Assembly: GCA_934446135.1 (NCBI GenBank)
Contig: CAKSDT010000010.1
Span: 1-26,022 of the forward strand
Length of the DNA: 26,022 nucleotides
Direction of reading: 5' to 3'
Source of the DNA: an uncultured Clostridia bacterium
Lineage (GTDB): Bacteria; Bacillota; Clostridia; RGIG6154
Part shown: positions 15,788-23,452 of the stretch, in pieces
Layout: every line of letters starts with the position of its first letter
Position numbering within the stretch: position 1 is the first letter of the stretch
Program-made: the position numbers and the translations under genes
Notes under the pieces: model-generated
Databases searched by the model: none
What the model was told of the DNA's origin: nothing
What the model saw: only the letters and a program-made list of their open reading frames with translations

Positions 15788-17857
15788 TCACTTTGCCTCT
15801 CTTTCATATTTGCATTCAGGATTTGAACATTTTAATTTTGTTTTTCCTCTGAAATAATTTAATCCGAGCATAGAACCGCATTCCGGGCATTTTTCCTTTG
15901 TAGGTGCATCCCACATCATAAAATCACAAGTGGGATTGTTTTCACAACCATAATATTTTTTTCCTCTTTGAGACTTCTTTTCCAATATCATTCCGCCGCA
16001 TTTAGGACAGTTTATTCCCGTTTCCACAGCAATTGTCTTTGTGTTTCTGCACTCCGGAAATCCGGGACATGCAAGAAACTTTCCGAATTTTCCCTGTTTT
16101 ATAACCATCATTCTTCCGCACTTTTCACAAGGAATATCTGTAACTTCGTCTTCAATTACAACCTTTTCCATATTGTCTTCTGCTTTTTCAAGGTCTTTCT
16201 TAAATGATCCGTAAAAAGAATTCAGCGTTTCTTTCCAACTTTTCCCGTCCTCAATCTCATCAAGTTGCTTTTCCATATTTGCCGTAAAATCTACATTGAC
16301 AATATCTTTAAAATGTTCCGACATTATTTTCGTTACGATTTCTCCCAATTCAGTAGGTTTTAAAGATTTTTGTTCCTTAACTATATAACCTCTTGCCAGA
16401 ATTGTCGAAATAGTAGGCGAATAGGTACTTGGTCTTCCTATTCCGTTTTCTTCCATCGTTTTGATAAGTGATGCTTCGGTATATCTTGACGGGGGAAGTG
16501 TAAAATTTTGGTTCTTTTCTATAGAAACCGCCGAAAGTTGTTCCCCTTTTTCAAGAAGCGGAAGCACCTGAGTTTCTGCCTTTGCCTCATCCGTAGATTC
16601 CTCATAAATCTTCGTAAACCCCGGGAACACGAGTTTTGAACCGCTCGTTTTAAATGTGTATCCGCCTGCATCTATATCGGAATTAACAGTTTCGTAAACA
16701 GCGTTTGTCATCTGACTTGCAACAAACCTCTCCCAAATCAGTTTATAAAGTTTATATTGATCAGGTTTTAGGGACGCTTTTGCCTCTTTCGGAGTAATTG
16801 AAATCACTGTGGGTCTTATCGCCTCGTGTGCATCCTGAGCGTTATTTCTCGATTTATATTTTGGTATTTCTTTTGGAATATACTCTTCAGAATAATGCTC
16901 CTTAAGATAATCTCTGCAAAGACTTCCCGCCTCATCCGAAATTCTCAAAGAGTCAGTTCTCATATAAGTTATAAGTCCGAGTGTCCCATAATCTTTTACT
17001 TCTACACCCTCATAAAGAATTTGTGCCACACTCATAGTTTTCTTTGTTGAATAATTAAGTTTTCTCGACGCTTCCTGCTGCATTGTAGATGTTGTAAACG
17101 GCGGTGCAGGTCTTCTTATTTTTTCACTCTTTTTAACTTCTGAAACAACAAAGTCAGACTTGCCTACTGCTTCCAGCACCTTATTTGTTTCCTCTTCGTT
17201 CGGAAGTTCTATCTTCTTGCCGTCTTTGCCGTAAAACTTTGCAGCAAATTCATTCTTACCCTTTTTAAGATTTGCCGTAACAGTCCAATACTCCTTAGGC
17301 TTAAATTCTGAAATTTCCTTTTCCCTGTCACAAATTATCTTTGTAGCAACCGACTGAACTCTGCCGGCACTCAAGCCCTTTTTTACATTTTTCCAAAGAA
17401 GCGGACTTATTTTATAACCTACAATACGGTCAAGAATTCTTCTTGCCTGCTGTGCATTTACTAAATCCTCATTTATTTCTTTATGCTGTTTTATGCTTTC
17501 TTTCACCGCATTTTTTGTTATCTCATTAAAAGTAATTCTTATTTTCTTTGATTTGTCAAGTCCCAAAACATTTGCAAGATGCCAACTTATAGCCTCACCT
17601 TCGCGGTCAGGGTCAGTTGCAAGATAAACTTTATCTGCATTTTTTGCGTCTTTTTTGAGTTTTGCCATAAGTTCGCCTTTTCCCCTTATGGTAATATACT
17701 TGGGCACAAATCCGTTTTCAATATCAACTCCGATATTGCTTTTTGGTAAATCAACAATATGCCCCATTGATGCAACAACCTTATAATTTTTACCAAGATA
17801 TTTTTTGATGGTATTTGCCTTTGCCGGTGATTCAACTATAACAAGATTTCCAGCCAT
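15788..17857 (-). CDS. topA: DNA topoisomerase I
   Basis: A 689-residue type IA topoisomerase that relaxes negative supercoils. The Toprim domain opens with LVIVESPAKANTIKKYLG and contains the metal-binding TDPDREGE at 81-88. The active-site tyrosine is Tyr298 in LITYMRTDS. LSAGRVQSVA (residues 162-171) and GIGRPSTYSPTI are conserved type IA segments. The C-terminus carries three Cys4 zinc modules: CEKCGRM...CPGFPEC, CPKCGGM...CENNPTC and CPECGSM...CSNPEC. The ribosome site AGGAGG is made by the last two arginine codons of dprA, and the start is 2 nt past the dprA stop, so expression is coupled. Confidence 0.97.
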   Translation of the reverse strand: MAGNLVIVESPAKANTIKKYLGKNYKVVASMGHIVDLPKSNIGVDIENGFVPKYITIRGKGELMAKLKKDAKNADKVYLATDPDREGEAISWHLANVLGLDKSKKIRITFNEITKNAVKESIKQHKEINEDLVNAQQARRILDRIVGYKISPLLWKNVKKGLSAGRVQSVATKIICDREKEISEFKPKEYWTVTANLKKGKNEFAAKFYGKDGKKIELPNEEETNKVLEAVGKSDFVVSEVKKSEKIRRPAPPFTTSTMQQEASRKLNYSTKKTMSVAQILYEGVEVKDYGTLGLITYMRTDSLRISDEAGSLCRDYLKEHYSEEYIPKEIPKYKSRNNAQDAHEAIRPTVISITPKEAKASLKPDQYKLYKLIWERFVASQMTNAVYETVNSDIDAGGYTFKTSGSKLVFPGFTKIYEESTDEAKAETQVLPLLEKGEQLSAVSIEKNQNFTLPPSRYTEASLIKTMEENGIGRPSTYSPTISTILARGYIVKEQKSLKPTELGEIVTKIMSEHFKDIVNVDFTANMEKQLDEIEDGKSWKETLNSFYGSFKKDLEKAEDNMEKVVIEDEVTDIPCEKCGRMMVIKQGKFGKFLACPGFPECRNTKTIAVETGINCPKCGGMILEKKSQRGKKYYGCENNPTCDFMMWDAPTKEKCPECGSMLGLNYFRGKTKLKCSNPECKYEREAK

Positions 17858-17859
17858 AT

Positions 17860-18945
17860 TTACCTCCTGTTTATTTCATAACAATCGGGACTTACACATC
17901 TTATGGTCCCTGACATTTCCAAACTTATCAATCCCGTACGAACAGTGCTTGGCTCCAGTTTGGTTTCAATAATAATTTCTTCTGTAGTTAAAGCACCGTT
18001 TTTTAATGTGTTAAATATTTTTAGTTCATTGTCATCAAGTCCGACTGTGTTTTCATCAATTTCCTCAGGATTATAAAGATGTTCATATTTAACATAATAA
18101 TCAGAAATAATCTGTGACGGATGCGTAACCGCTATTGCTCCGTTGCGGATATAACTGTTATTTCCTTCATAATGCGGAGAGTGGATACTTCCGGGAAGTG
18201 CATAAACATCGCGGCCGTATGAAATGCAAGCGTTTACTGTCATTTTAGTGCCGCTCTCTGCACCCGCTTCAATCACAAGTGTAGAATCTGAAATTCCGCC
18301 TAAAAGTCTGTTTCTGTATTTGAAATTATAAGCACGCGACGGATTTTCAGGAGGATATTCGGAAATAATAAGTCCTCCACGGTCTACAATTTTCTTTATA
18401 TATTTTGTATTAAATTTCGGATAAGGCTTCAATATTCCACCCGGAAGTATTACAGTTACTGCCTCTGTGTTCTTGAAAACTTCTGTTTCAATACCGTCGG
18501 CAAATCCTGTCACTACACCAATTCCCGATTTTGAAATCTGTGACGCAAAATATGCGGCATCCGAAAGTCCGTCTCTCGTAGGTTTTCTCTTGCCCGTCAC
18601 AGTAATTAACGGTTTCTCAAGATTTGCCTTATATCCGTAACCGTACAACACTATCGGCGGATCATCTATGTTTCTGAAGTTTTCGGGATATTCGCCGCTC
18701 ATATAAGTTATAACATCAATTCCGTTGCGTTCACAACTTTCATATATATCCTCAGCAAACAAAGTATCTTTCATACTAAAGGAATTTTTAACCGTGTCCG
18801 GATACCTCGAAAAGTCGATTTCTTTGTCTCCGCGATTAAAAATTTCTTTGAAACTACCGAAACTGTCTATAAGTTCTCCCATATAACTAACTTTATGCAT
18901 AAATACAAGAGAAAGCCATATAGCATAAATGTCATCTTTATTCAT
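17860..18945 (-). CDS. dprA: Divergent DNA processing protein DprA/Smf
   Basis: A 361-residue DprA, the RecA loader that protects incoming single-stranded DNA during transformation; the family is widespread in non-competent bacteria too. The Rossmann-like core is recognisable: ISEYPPE, then YRNRLLGGISDSTLVIEA, the segment ESGTKMTVNACISYGRDVYALPG, and G-NNSYIRNGA. The C-terminal 65 residues look like a winged helix (LKIFNTLKNGALTTEEIII). Key parts deviate: VGSR is VTGKR, SGLARGID is TGFADGIE with Asp for Arg, and the usual AH-x-x-AL helix is missing. The gene overlaps the upstream methyltransferase by 8 nt (ATGAATAA), with GAGGG upstream. DprA by architecture and neighbours; whether it still loads RecA is uncertain. 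Confidence 0.85.
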   Translation of the reverse strand: MNKDDIYAIWLSLVFMHKVSYMGELIDSFGSFKEIFNRGDKEIDFSRYPDTVKNSFSMKDTLFAEDIYESCERNGIDVITYMSGEYPENFRNIDDPPIVLYGYGYKANLEKPLITVTGKRKPTRDGLSDAAYFASQISKSGIGVVTGFADGIETEVFKNTEAVTVILPGGILKPYPKFNTKYIKKIVDRGGLIISEYPPENPSRAYNFKYRNRLLGGISDSTLVIEAGAESGTKMTVNACISYGRDVYALPGSIHSPHYEGNNSYIRNGAIAVTHPSQIISDYYVKYEHLYNPEEIDENTVGLDDNELKIFNTLKNGALTTEEIIIETKLEPSTVRTGLISLEMSGTIRCVSPDCYEINRR

Positions 18946-19717
18946 CGTATTCCCTCTGTCTTACTGCTTCATACATCAAAACAGCACCTGCTGTCGAAAC
19001 ATTTAACGATTCTGCTTTTCCCGGAATGGGAATTTTAATTTTGGTAATTTTCTTTTTCAAAAGTTCACTGCTGACTCCGTGTGCCTCATTACCAAGCACT
19101 ATTGCTGTTTTGCCTTTAAAATCCGCATCATAATGAATTACTTTTGCGTCAAGGCAACCTGCAAATACGGTAAAACCATCATCAAGCAACTCATCTATAG
19201 TTGATAAATAAGTTTTTTCATTTAAAACACATATATGAAATAAGGAACCCATTGTTGCTCTTACCGTTTTTGAATTATAAACATCAACACACTCAGGCGA
19301 CATTATAACCATATCCGCCCCTGAGGCATCGGCAGTCCTGATTATCGTTCCTAAATTTCCCGGGTCCGAAACTCCGTCAAGATAAATAACAAACTCACAC
19401 TCTTTTAAGTCTTTGGTTTTGCTATTCATTTTAACAACCGCCATAATGCCCTGCGGAGTTTTGGTTTCCGATACACTTTCAAAAACCTTTTCGGATACCA
19501 AAACAAGTTTCTCGGTGCAATTAAATCTTTCAAGTTCTTTAATATACTTTTCAGTGAACAGTATATATTCAATATCGGAAAGGCAGTTTTCCATTGCCTC
19601 AAAAACCGTGCCCGTTCCTTCTGCAATATACAGTTTTTGCTCTGTACGGTGAGATTTTGATTTGAGTTTTTTAATGTTCTTAATCAAAACATTTGATGTA
19701 CTTTCTACGGTTTTTAT
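18938..19717 (-). CDS. TrmH/SpoU family RNA 2'-O-ribose methyltransferase
   Basis: A SPOUT-class SAM-dependent RNA ribose methyltransferase, probably acting on 23S rRNA like the RlmB/TsnR-type proteins. All SpoU motifs are visible: DGVSDPGNLGTIIRTADASG (motif 1), NSKTVRATMGSLF, IVLGNEAHGVS (motif 2) and IPGKAESLNVSTAGAVLMYE (motif 3, forming the trefoil knot). An N-terminal substrate-binding domain starts around IKKLKSKSHR and YIAEG. Two starts are possible. TTG 19687 gives 249 residues but has no ribosome site. An ATA at 19717-19715 gives 259 residues, sits 8 nt after GGGAGGG, and adds a family-like N-terminus (MKTVESTSNVL). I favour the ATA. It is the first gene of a long operon and overlaps dprA by 8 nt. 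Confidence 0.9.
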   Translation of the reverse strand: MKTVESTSNVLIKNIKKLKSKSHRTEQKLYIAEGTGTVFEAMENCLSDIEYILFTEKYIKELERFNCTEKLVLVSEKVFESVSETKTPQGIMAVVKMNSKTKDLKECEFVIYLDGVSDPGNLGTIIRTADASGADMVIMSPECVDVYNSKTVRATMGSLFHICVLNEKTYLSTIDELLDDGFTVFAGCLDAKVIHYDADFKGKTAIVLGNEAHGVSSELLKKKITKIKIPIPGKAESLNVSTAGAVLMYEAVRQREYDE

Positions 19718-19754
19718 GACAAATTCCCTCCCTTTTCTTTACACAAACATATAA

Positions 19755-19783
19755 ATGATAAAACAAAATTCCGATTCTGTCAA
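19755..19783 (-). promoter_or_regulatory. Sigma-A type promoter of the methyltransferase-dprA-topA operon
   Basis: On the minus strand a perfect TTGACA (19778-19783) and TATCAT (19755-19760) are 17 nt apart, about 37 nt upstream of the proposed ATA start. No other promoter of similar quality was noticed down to the antiporter gene, so it may serve the whole run. Confidence 0.75.
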
Positions 19784-19874
19784 TATTTTTTTGTTTTTCT
19801 ACTATATAAATATATGTTTTTTCGTTTATTATTCTCTAATTCCGGCTGTTGTGAAAATTTTGACGAATTTTCTA

Positions 19875-19903
19875 TTGACAAACAAAATTGCCGGTGATAT
19901 AAT
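19875..19903 (+). promoter_or_regulatory. Consensus sigma-A promoter of the T-box operon
   Basis: Perfect TTGACA (19875-19880) and perfect TATAAT (19898-19903) with a 17-nt spacer and a TG one base before the -10 box. This is the strongest promoter in the window. Transcription should start near 19910. The strength fits a leader-controlled operon in which regulation is by attenuation. A 7-bp inverted repeat (GAAAATT/AATTTTC, 19853-19872) lies just upstream. Confidence 0.88.
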
Positions 19904-19909
19904 TGTCTT

Positions 19910-20206
19910 GAATTTAATATTAAAGACTATGACCGGAAACAAGTAAGAATATGCGGAACCTTGAGAGAGTTGTCGTTTGGTGCGAGACAATGGAAAGTAT
20001 ATATCCGAATACATTCTGCGAGTTGTGCACCGAAAGATGTTTTTCGAGTAGGCTGCAACGGGTGTGCCCGTAACAGCACTAAGGTATAAGTTTTTTGACT
20101 GTACCTGACGAGGCTGCCTTCTGCAAGGTTGGCGGCGAACCTGAGGTGGTACCACGGATTTATTGATAATTCGTCCTCTGTATTGTTAATACAGGGGACT
20201 TTTTTT
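19910..20206 (+). promoter_or_regulatory. T-box riboswitch leader, predicted tyrosine-specific (UAC)
   Basis: A complete T-box leader that senses uncharged tRNA and controls read-through. Stem I: the specifier-loop strands AGTA (19942-19945) and GAATACA (20007-20013) sit above a short helix CGGAA/TTCTG (19934-19938 with 20014-20018). The AG bulge AGAGAG is at 19964-19969, and an apical helix TTGTC/GACAA closes a loop with TTTGGTGCGA. The specifier codon is UAC (20010-20012) followed by the conserved A, giving tyrosine. A stem III AGGTT/AACCT (20126-20130 with 20138-20142) precedes the T-box TGGTACC (20147-20153). The antiterminator pairs GAGG and ACG (20143-20146, 20154-20156) with CGT and CCTC (20072-20078 in the 20100 block, i.e. 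20172-20178). The bulge UGGU fits a tRNA with A73, as tRNA-Tyr has, and not the G73 of tRNA-Trp. Confidence 0.93.
20173..20206 (+). terminator. T-box attenuator terminator
   Basis: A 12-bp stem, GTCCTCTGTATT (20173-20184) with AATACAGGGGAC (20188-20199), a 3-nt loop and one G-U pair, followed by seven T (20200-20206). Its 5' arm shares 20173-20178 with the 3' side of the antiterminator, so the two structures exclude each other, which is the T-box switch. Confidence 0.93.
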
Positions 20207-20262
20207 AAACACAGTCCTTTGTATTTAAAAACACTTTTTAAAAAGGAAAGGAATGTGTAAAA

Positions 20263-21801
20263 ATGATTTCAGAAGTACAGATTATTTCAATTGCAGCGTT
20301 GATTTTGTTTGCGGTCATTATGATTGCAATTGGAATTCACAGTTACAAAAAATCCAAAACTATTGACGGATTTTTACTTGGCGGAAGGAATGTAGGTCCT
20401 ATTGTTTCGGCTTTTGCTTACGGAACTTCATACTTCTCCGCAGTAATCTTTGTAGGCTATGCCGGAAAACACGGTTGGGATATTGGCCTTTCCAGCATTT
20501 GGATTGGTGTCGGAAACGCAGTTTTAGGTTGTTTTCTTGCGTGGTTTATTATTGCAAAACCAACAAGAAGAATGACCCGTACATTAAACTCAAAAACAAT
20601 GCCTGAATTTTTCGAGGGCAGTTATGATTCAAAATTTATGAAAATTATATCAGCACTTATAATTTTTATATTCCTTGTTCCTTATTCGGCTGCTGTTTAT
20701 AAAGGTTTGGGTGCTATGTTCAACGCAATATTTCCTGATTTGTCCGTAAACTGGTGTATGCTTATTATTGCGGTTCTGACTGCTATTTATCTTGTGCTCG
20801 GCGGTTATCTTGCAACCGTTTACACCGATTTTGTTCAGGGAATTATCATGATTGTCGGAATTTTTGTCATGGTTTTTTCTGTCCTGAAATTTCTTGGAGC
20901 ATCGGGAATAGAAAATGTATTTGACGCACTTTCAAACATTCCAGACAACGGTGACGGAATAACAGGCCGGAAACTGACAAGTATATTCGGAGGTTCATCA
21001 TTCAAGTTCCTATGCACTAATATTCTTCTTACAAGTTTCGGAACATGGGGTCTTCCGCAAATGGTAACAAAATATTATGCCATTAAAGATGATACCTCAA
21101 TTAAACACGCAACATGGATTTCAACATTGTTCTGTTTTATAATCGGCAGCGGTGCGTACTTTACCGGTTCACTTTCCAGACTTGTTTTGGGTAACAAACT
21201 TCCGGTCGGCGGAAAAGATTTCGTTATTCCAGAGATGCTTATAACTGCGTTGGGCGAAAGCAAAATAACAATGGTTGTTTTGGCGGTGATAATGGTTCTC
21301 CTTCTTTCTGCATCTATGTCAACACTTGCATCTGTTGTTTTAAGTTCTGCATCGGCAGTAACAATTGACCTTATACCGGAAATTAAAAAGGATATTAACC
21401 CGATGGTTCAAATGCTTCTTACCAGAGGTTTTTGTCTGTTATTTGTAGCAATGTCATATATGTTTGCAACTTTAAATATTTCGATAATTGTAAATATTAT
21501 GTCTTTTTCATGGGGAATTGTCTCGGGTGCATTCATAGGTCCTTACATTGTAGGCATATTTTCAAAAAGAGCAAACAAATTATCCGGAATGTGCGGCATC
21601 TTTTCAGGTGTTTTTGCAATATTGATACCAACAGTGATTATAACATTAAAAAGCGGATTTGCCGTTGCGATTTCGTTGACCACGGAAATGGGTGTATTTG
21701 CAATGGCAGTTTCAATCATCGTAAGTTTTGCAGTGTCGAGATTTGAAAAACCTATTTCTGCTGAAAAACAAAAACTTCTATTTGAAAAGGAGGCAATGTA
21801 A
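20263..21801 (+). CDS. Sodium:solute symporter (SSS family) under tyrosine T-box control
   Basis: A 512-residue membrane transporter with about thirteen hydrophobic segments and the SSS/LeuT-like pattern: YKKSKTIDGFLLGGRNVG after the first segment, FAYGTSYFSAVIFVGYAG, and VLGGYLATVYTDFVQG. The segment SASMSTLASVVLSSASAV carries the serine-rich TM8 part that in characterised members binds sodium. Known substrates in the family include proline, pantothenate, acetate and phenylacetate, so substrate cannot be read directly. The tyrosine T-box and the downstream CoA ligases and IorAB point to tyrosine or an aryl acid such as 4-hydroxyphenylacetate; I lean to the acid, as inference. The start is ATG 20263 with AAAGGAA upstream, 56 nt after the attenuator. 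The ligase starts 1 nt after its stop. Confidence 0.9.
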   Translation: MISEVQIISIAALILFAVIMIAIGIHSYKKSKTIDGFLLGGRNVGPIVSAFAYGTSYFSAVIFVGYAGKHGWDIGLSSIWIGVGNAVLGCFLAWFIIAKPTRRMTRTLNSKTMPEFFEGSYDSKFMKIISALIIFIFLVPYSAAVYKGLGAMFNAIFPDLSVNWCMLIIAVLTAIYLVLGGYLATVYTDFVQGIIMIVGIFVMVFSVLKFLGASGIENVFDALSNIPDNGDGITGRKLTSIFGGSSFKFLCTNILLTSFGTWGLPQMVTKYYAIKDDTSIKHATWISTLFCFIIGSGAYFTGSLSRLVLGNKLPVGGKDFVIPEMLITALGESKITMVVLAVIMVLLLSASMSTLASVVLSSASAVTIDLIPEIKKDINPMVQMLLTRGFCLLFVAMSYMFATLNISIIVNIMSFSWGIVSGAFIGPYIVGIFSKRANKLSGMCGIFSGVFAILIPTVIITLKSGFAVAISLTTEMGVFAMAVSIIVSFAVSRFEKPISAEKQKLLFEKEAM

Positions 21802-21802
21802 A

Positions 21803-23449
21803 ATGCCTATTACAGATATATTAAAAAAGAATGCGGATTTTTATCCTGCCGATACTGCACTTGTTGAAATAAATCCGAAACTTGAAAACCAGTCGAGAAT
21901 GACATGGAGGGAGTACTCACTCATTGAAGCCAGTCCCAACGAAGCATACAGAACAGAAATAACATGGAGTGAATTTAATAAAAAGGCAAACAGATTTGCG
22001 AATCTTCTGCTTACCAGGGGCATAAAAAAAGGAGACAAAGTTGCAATTCTCCTTATGAACTGCATAGAATGGCTGCCTATTTACTTTGGAATTTTAAAAA
22101 CCGGTGCATTGGCTGTTCCTTTAAATTACAGATACACATCTGATGAAATAAAGTACTGTCTTAAACTTTCCGATGCCGACGCTATTATATTCGGTCCGGA
22201 ATTTACAGGCCGTGTTGAGGAAATATGTGACAGAATTCCAAAGGTTAAATGGTGGTTTTATGTTGGAGATGACTGTCCGACCTTTGCCGAAAGTTATGAC
22301 AGACTTGTTACCTACTGTTCAACAAAAGCACCCGATATAAAACTTACCGATGACGATGAAGCTGCAATTTACTTTTCTTCGGGAACCACAGGGTTTCCTA
22401 AAGCAATAGTTCATGCACACAGAAGCCTTATGCACGCAGCGATGACAGAGCAGGCACATCACAAACAAACAAAAGAAGATGTGTTTTTGTGCATACCGCC
22501 TCTTTATCACACGGGTGCAAAAATGCACTGGTTTGGTTCGTTTTTAGTCGGCGGAAAGGCGGTTTTGCTTAAAGGTGTAAAGCCGGAATGGATATTAAAA
22601 GCCGTTTCGGATGAGAAATGCACAATAGTATGGCTTTTAGTTCCGTGGGCACAGGACATTTTAGATGCAATAGACAGAAAAGAAGTTAATTTGGAAGATT
22701 ATGAACTTTCACAGTGGCGTCTTATGCACATAGGTGCACAACCCGTCCCCCCCAGCCTGATTAAAAGGTGGAAAGAAAAATTTCCAAACCACTTATATGA
22801 CACAAATTACGGTTTATCAGAGTCTATCGGACCGGGCTGTGTTCATCTCGGAATTGAAAACATTCACAAAGTGGGAGCAATAGGAAAAGCGGGATTCGGC
22901 TGGAAAGTTAAAATAGTAGACGAAAATAGAAACGAGGTTGAAAAAGGCAAAGTCGGAGAACTTGCTGTAAAAGGTCCCGGGGTCATGCTTTGTTATTACA
23001 AAGATGAAAAGGCAACAAATGAAGTTTTAAAGGACGGTTGGTTATTCACGGGAGATATGGCAAAAGAAGACGAAGACGGGTTTATATATCTCGTTGACCG
23101 AAAAAAAGATGTCATAATTTCAGGCGGTGAAAATCTCTACCCGGTTCAGATAGAAGACTTCTTAAGAAGCAACAACAAAGTAAAAGATGTTGCAGTGATA
23201 GGATTGCCTGATGCAAGGCTTGGCGAAATAGCGGCAGCAATTATAGAAGTTAAAGAAGGCGAAACTCTGACAGAAGAAGAAATAACGGACTTTTGTTATG
23301 ATCTTCCAAGATACAAAAGACCTCATAAATACATTTTTGCAGATGTTCCGAGAAACCCTACCGGAAAAATAGAAAAACCGAAATTAAGGCAAATATATTG
23401 CGGCGAAAGTCTTGTAGCAAAACAAAACGAAATAGAAAGGAAAAATTAA
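21803..23449 (+). CDS. AMP-forming acyl-CoA ligase, probably for an aryl acid
   Basis: A 548-residue class I adenylate-forming enzyme (acid + ATP + CoA to acyl-CoA + AMP + PPi). Core motifs are intact: A3 YFSSGTTGFPKA at 190-201, A5 YGLSES, A7 WLFTGDMA, A8 DRKKDVIISGGENLYP, and the A10 lysine in PTGKIEKPK. No carrier domain is present, so it is a free-standing ligase. An extra N-terminal stretch contains two similar units, MTWREY (33-38) and ITWSEF (53-58). I start at ATG 21803, 9 nt after AAAAGGAGG at the end of the symporter gene; the longer in-frame reading from 21728 overlaps that gene. Its place between an aryl/amino acid transporter and iorAB suggests 4-hydroxyphenylacetate, phenylacetate or indoleacetate; the exact acid is not known. 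Confidence 0.9.
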   Translation: MPITDILKKNADFYPADTALVEINPKLENQSRMTWREYSLIEASPNEAYRTEITWSEFNKKANRFANLLLTRGIKKGDKVAILLMNCIEWLPIYFGILKTGALAVPLNYRYTSDEIKYCLKLSDADAIIFGPEFTGRVEEICDRIPKVKWWFYVGDDCPTFAESYDRLVTYCSTKAPDIKLTDDDEAAIYFSSGTTGFPKAIVHAHRSLMHAAMTEQAHHKQTKEDVFLCIPPLYHTGAKMHWFGSFLVGGKAVLLKGVKPEWILKAVSDEKCTIVWLLVPWAQDILDAIDRKEVNLEDYELSQWRLMHIGAQPVPPSLIKRWKEKFPNHLYDTNYGLSESIGPGCVHLGIENIHKVGAIGKAGFGWKVKIVDENRNEVEKGKVGELAVKGPGVMLCYYKDEKATNEVLKDGWLFTGDMAKEDEDGFIYLVDRKKDVIISGGENLYPVQIEDFLRSNNKVKDVAVIGLPDARLGEIAAAIIEVKEGETLTEEEITDFCYDLPRYKRPHKYIFADVPRNPTGKIEKPKLRQIYCGESLVAKQNEIERKN

Positions 23450-23452
23450 TTT

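Noticed and set aside
19990..20016. Alternative specifier codons UGG (Trp, 19991-19993) and UUC (Phe, 20014-20016)
   Set aside because: UGG lies above the specifier loop next to the apical helix and does not fit the UGGU bulge for G73. UUC is within the helix below the loop. Only UAC occupies the GAA-NNN-A position.
19829..20155. A 108-codon minus-strand open frame and a 63-codon plus-strand frame (19755-19946) in the leader region
   Set aside because: Both overlap the T-box leader or its promoter, lack ribosome sites and resemble no protein family; the RNA structure explains the sequence.
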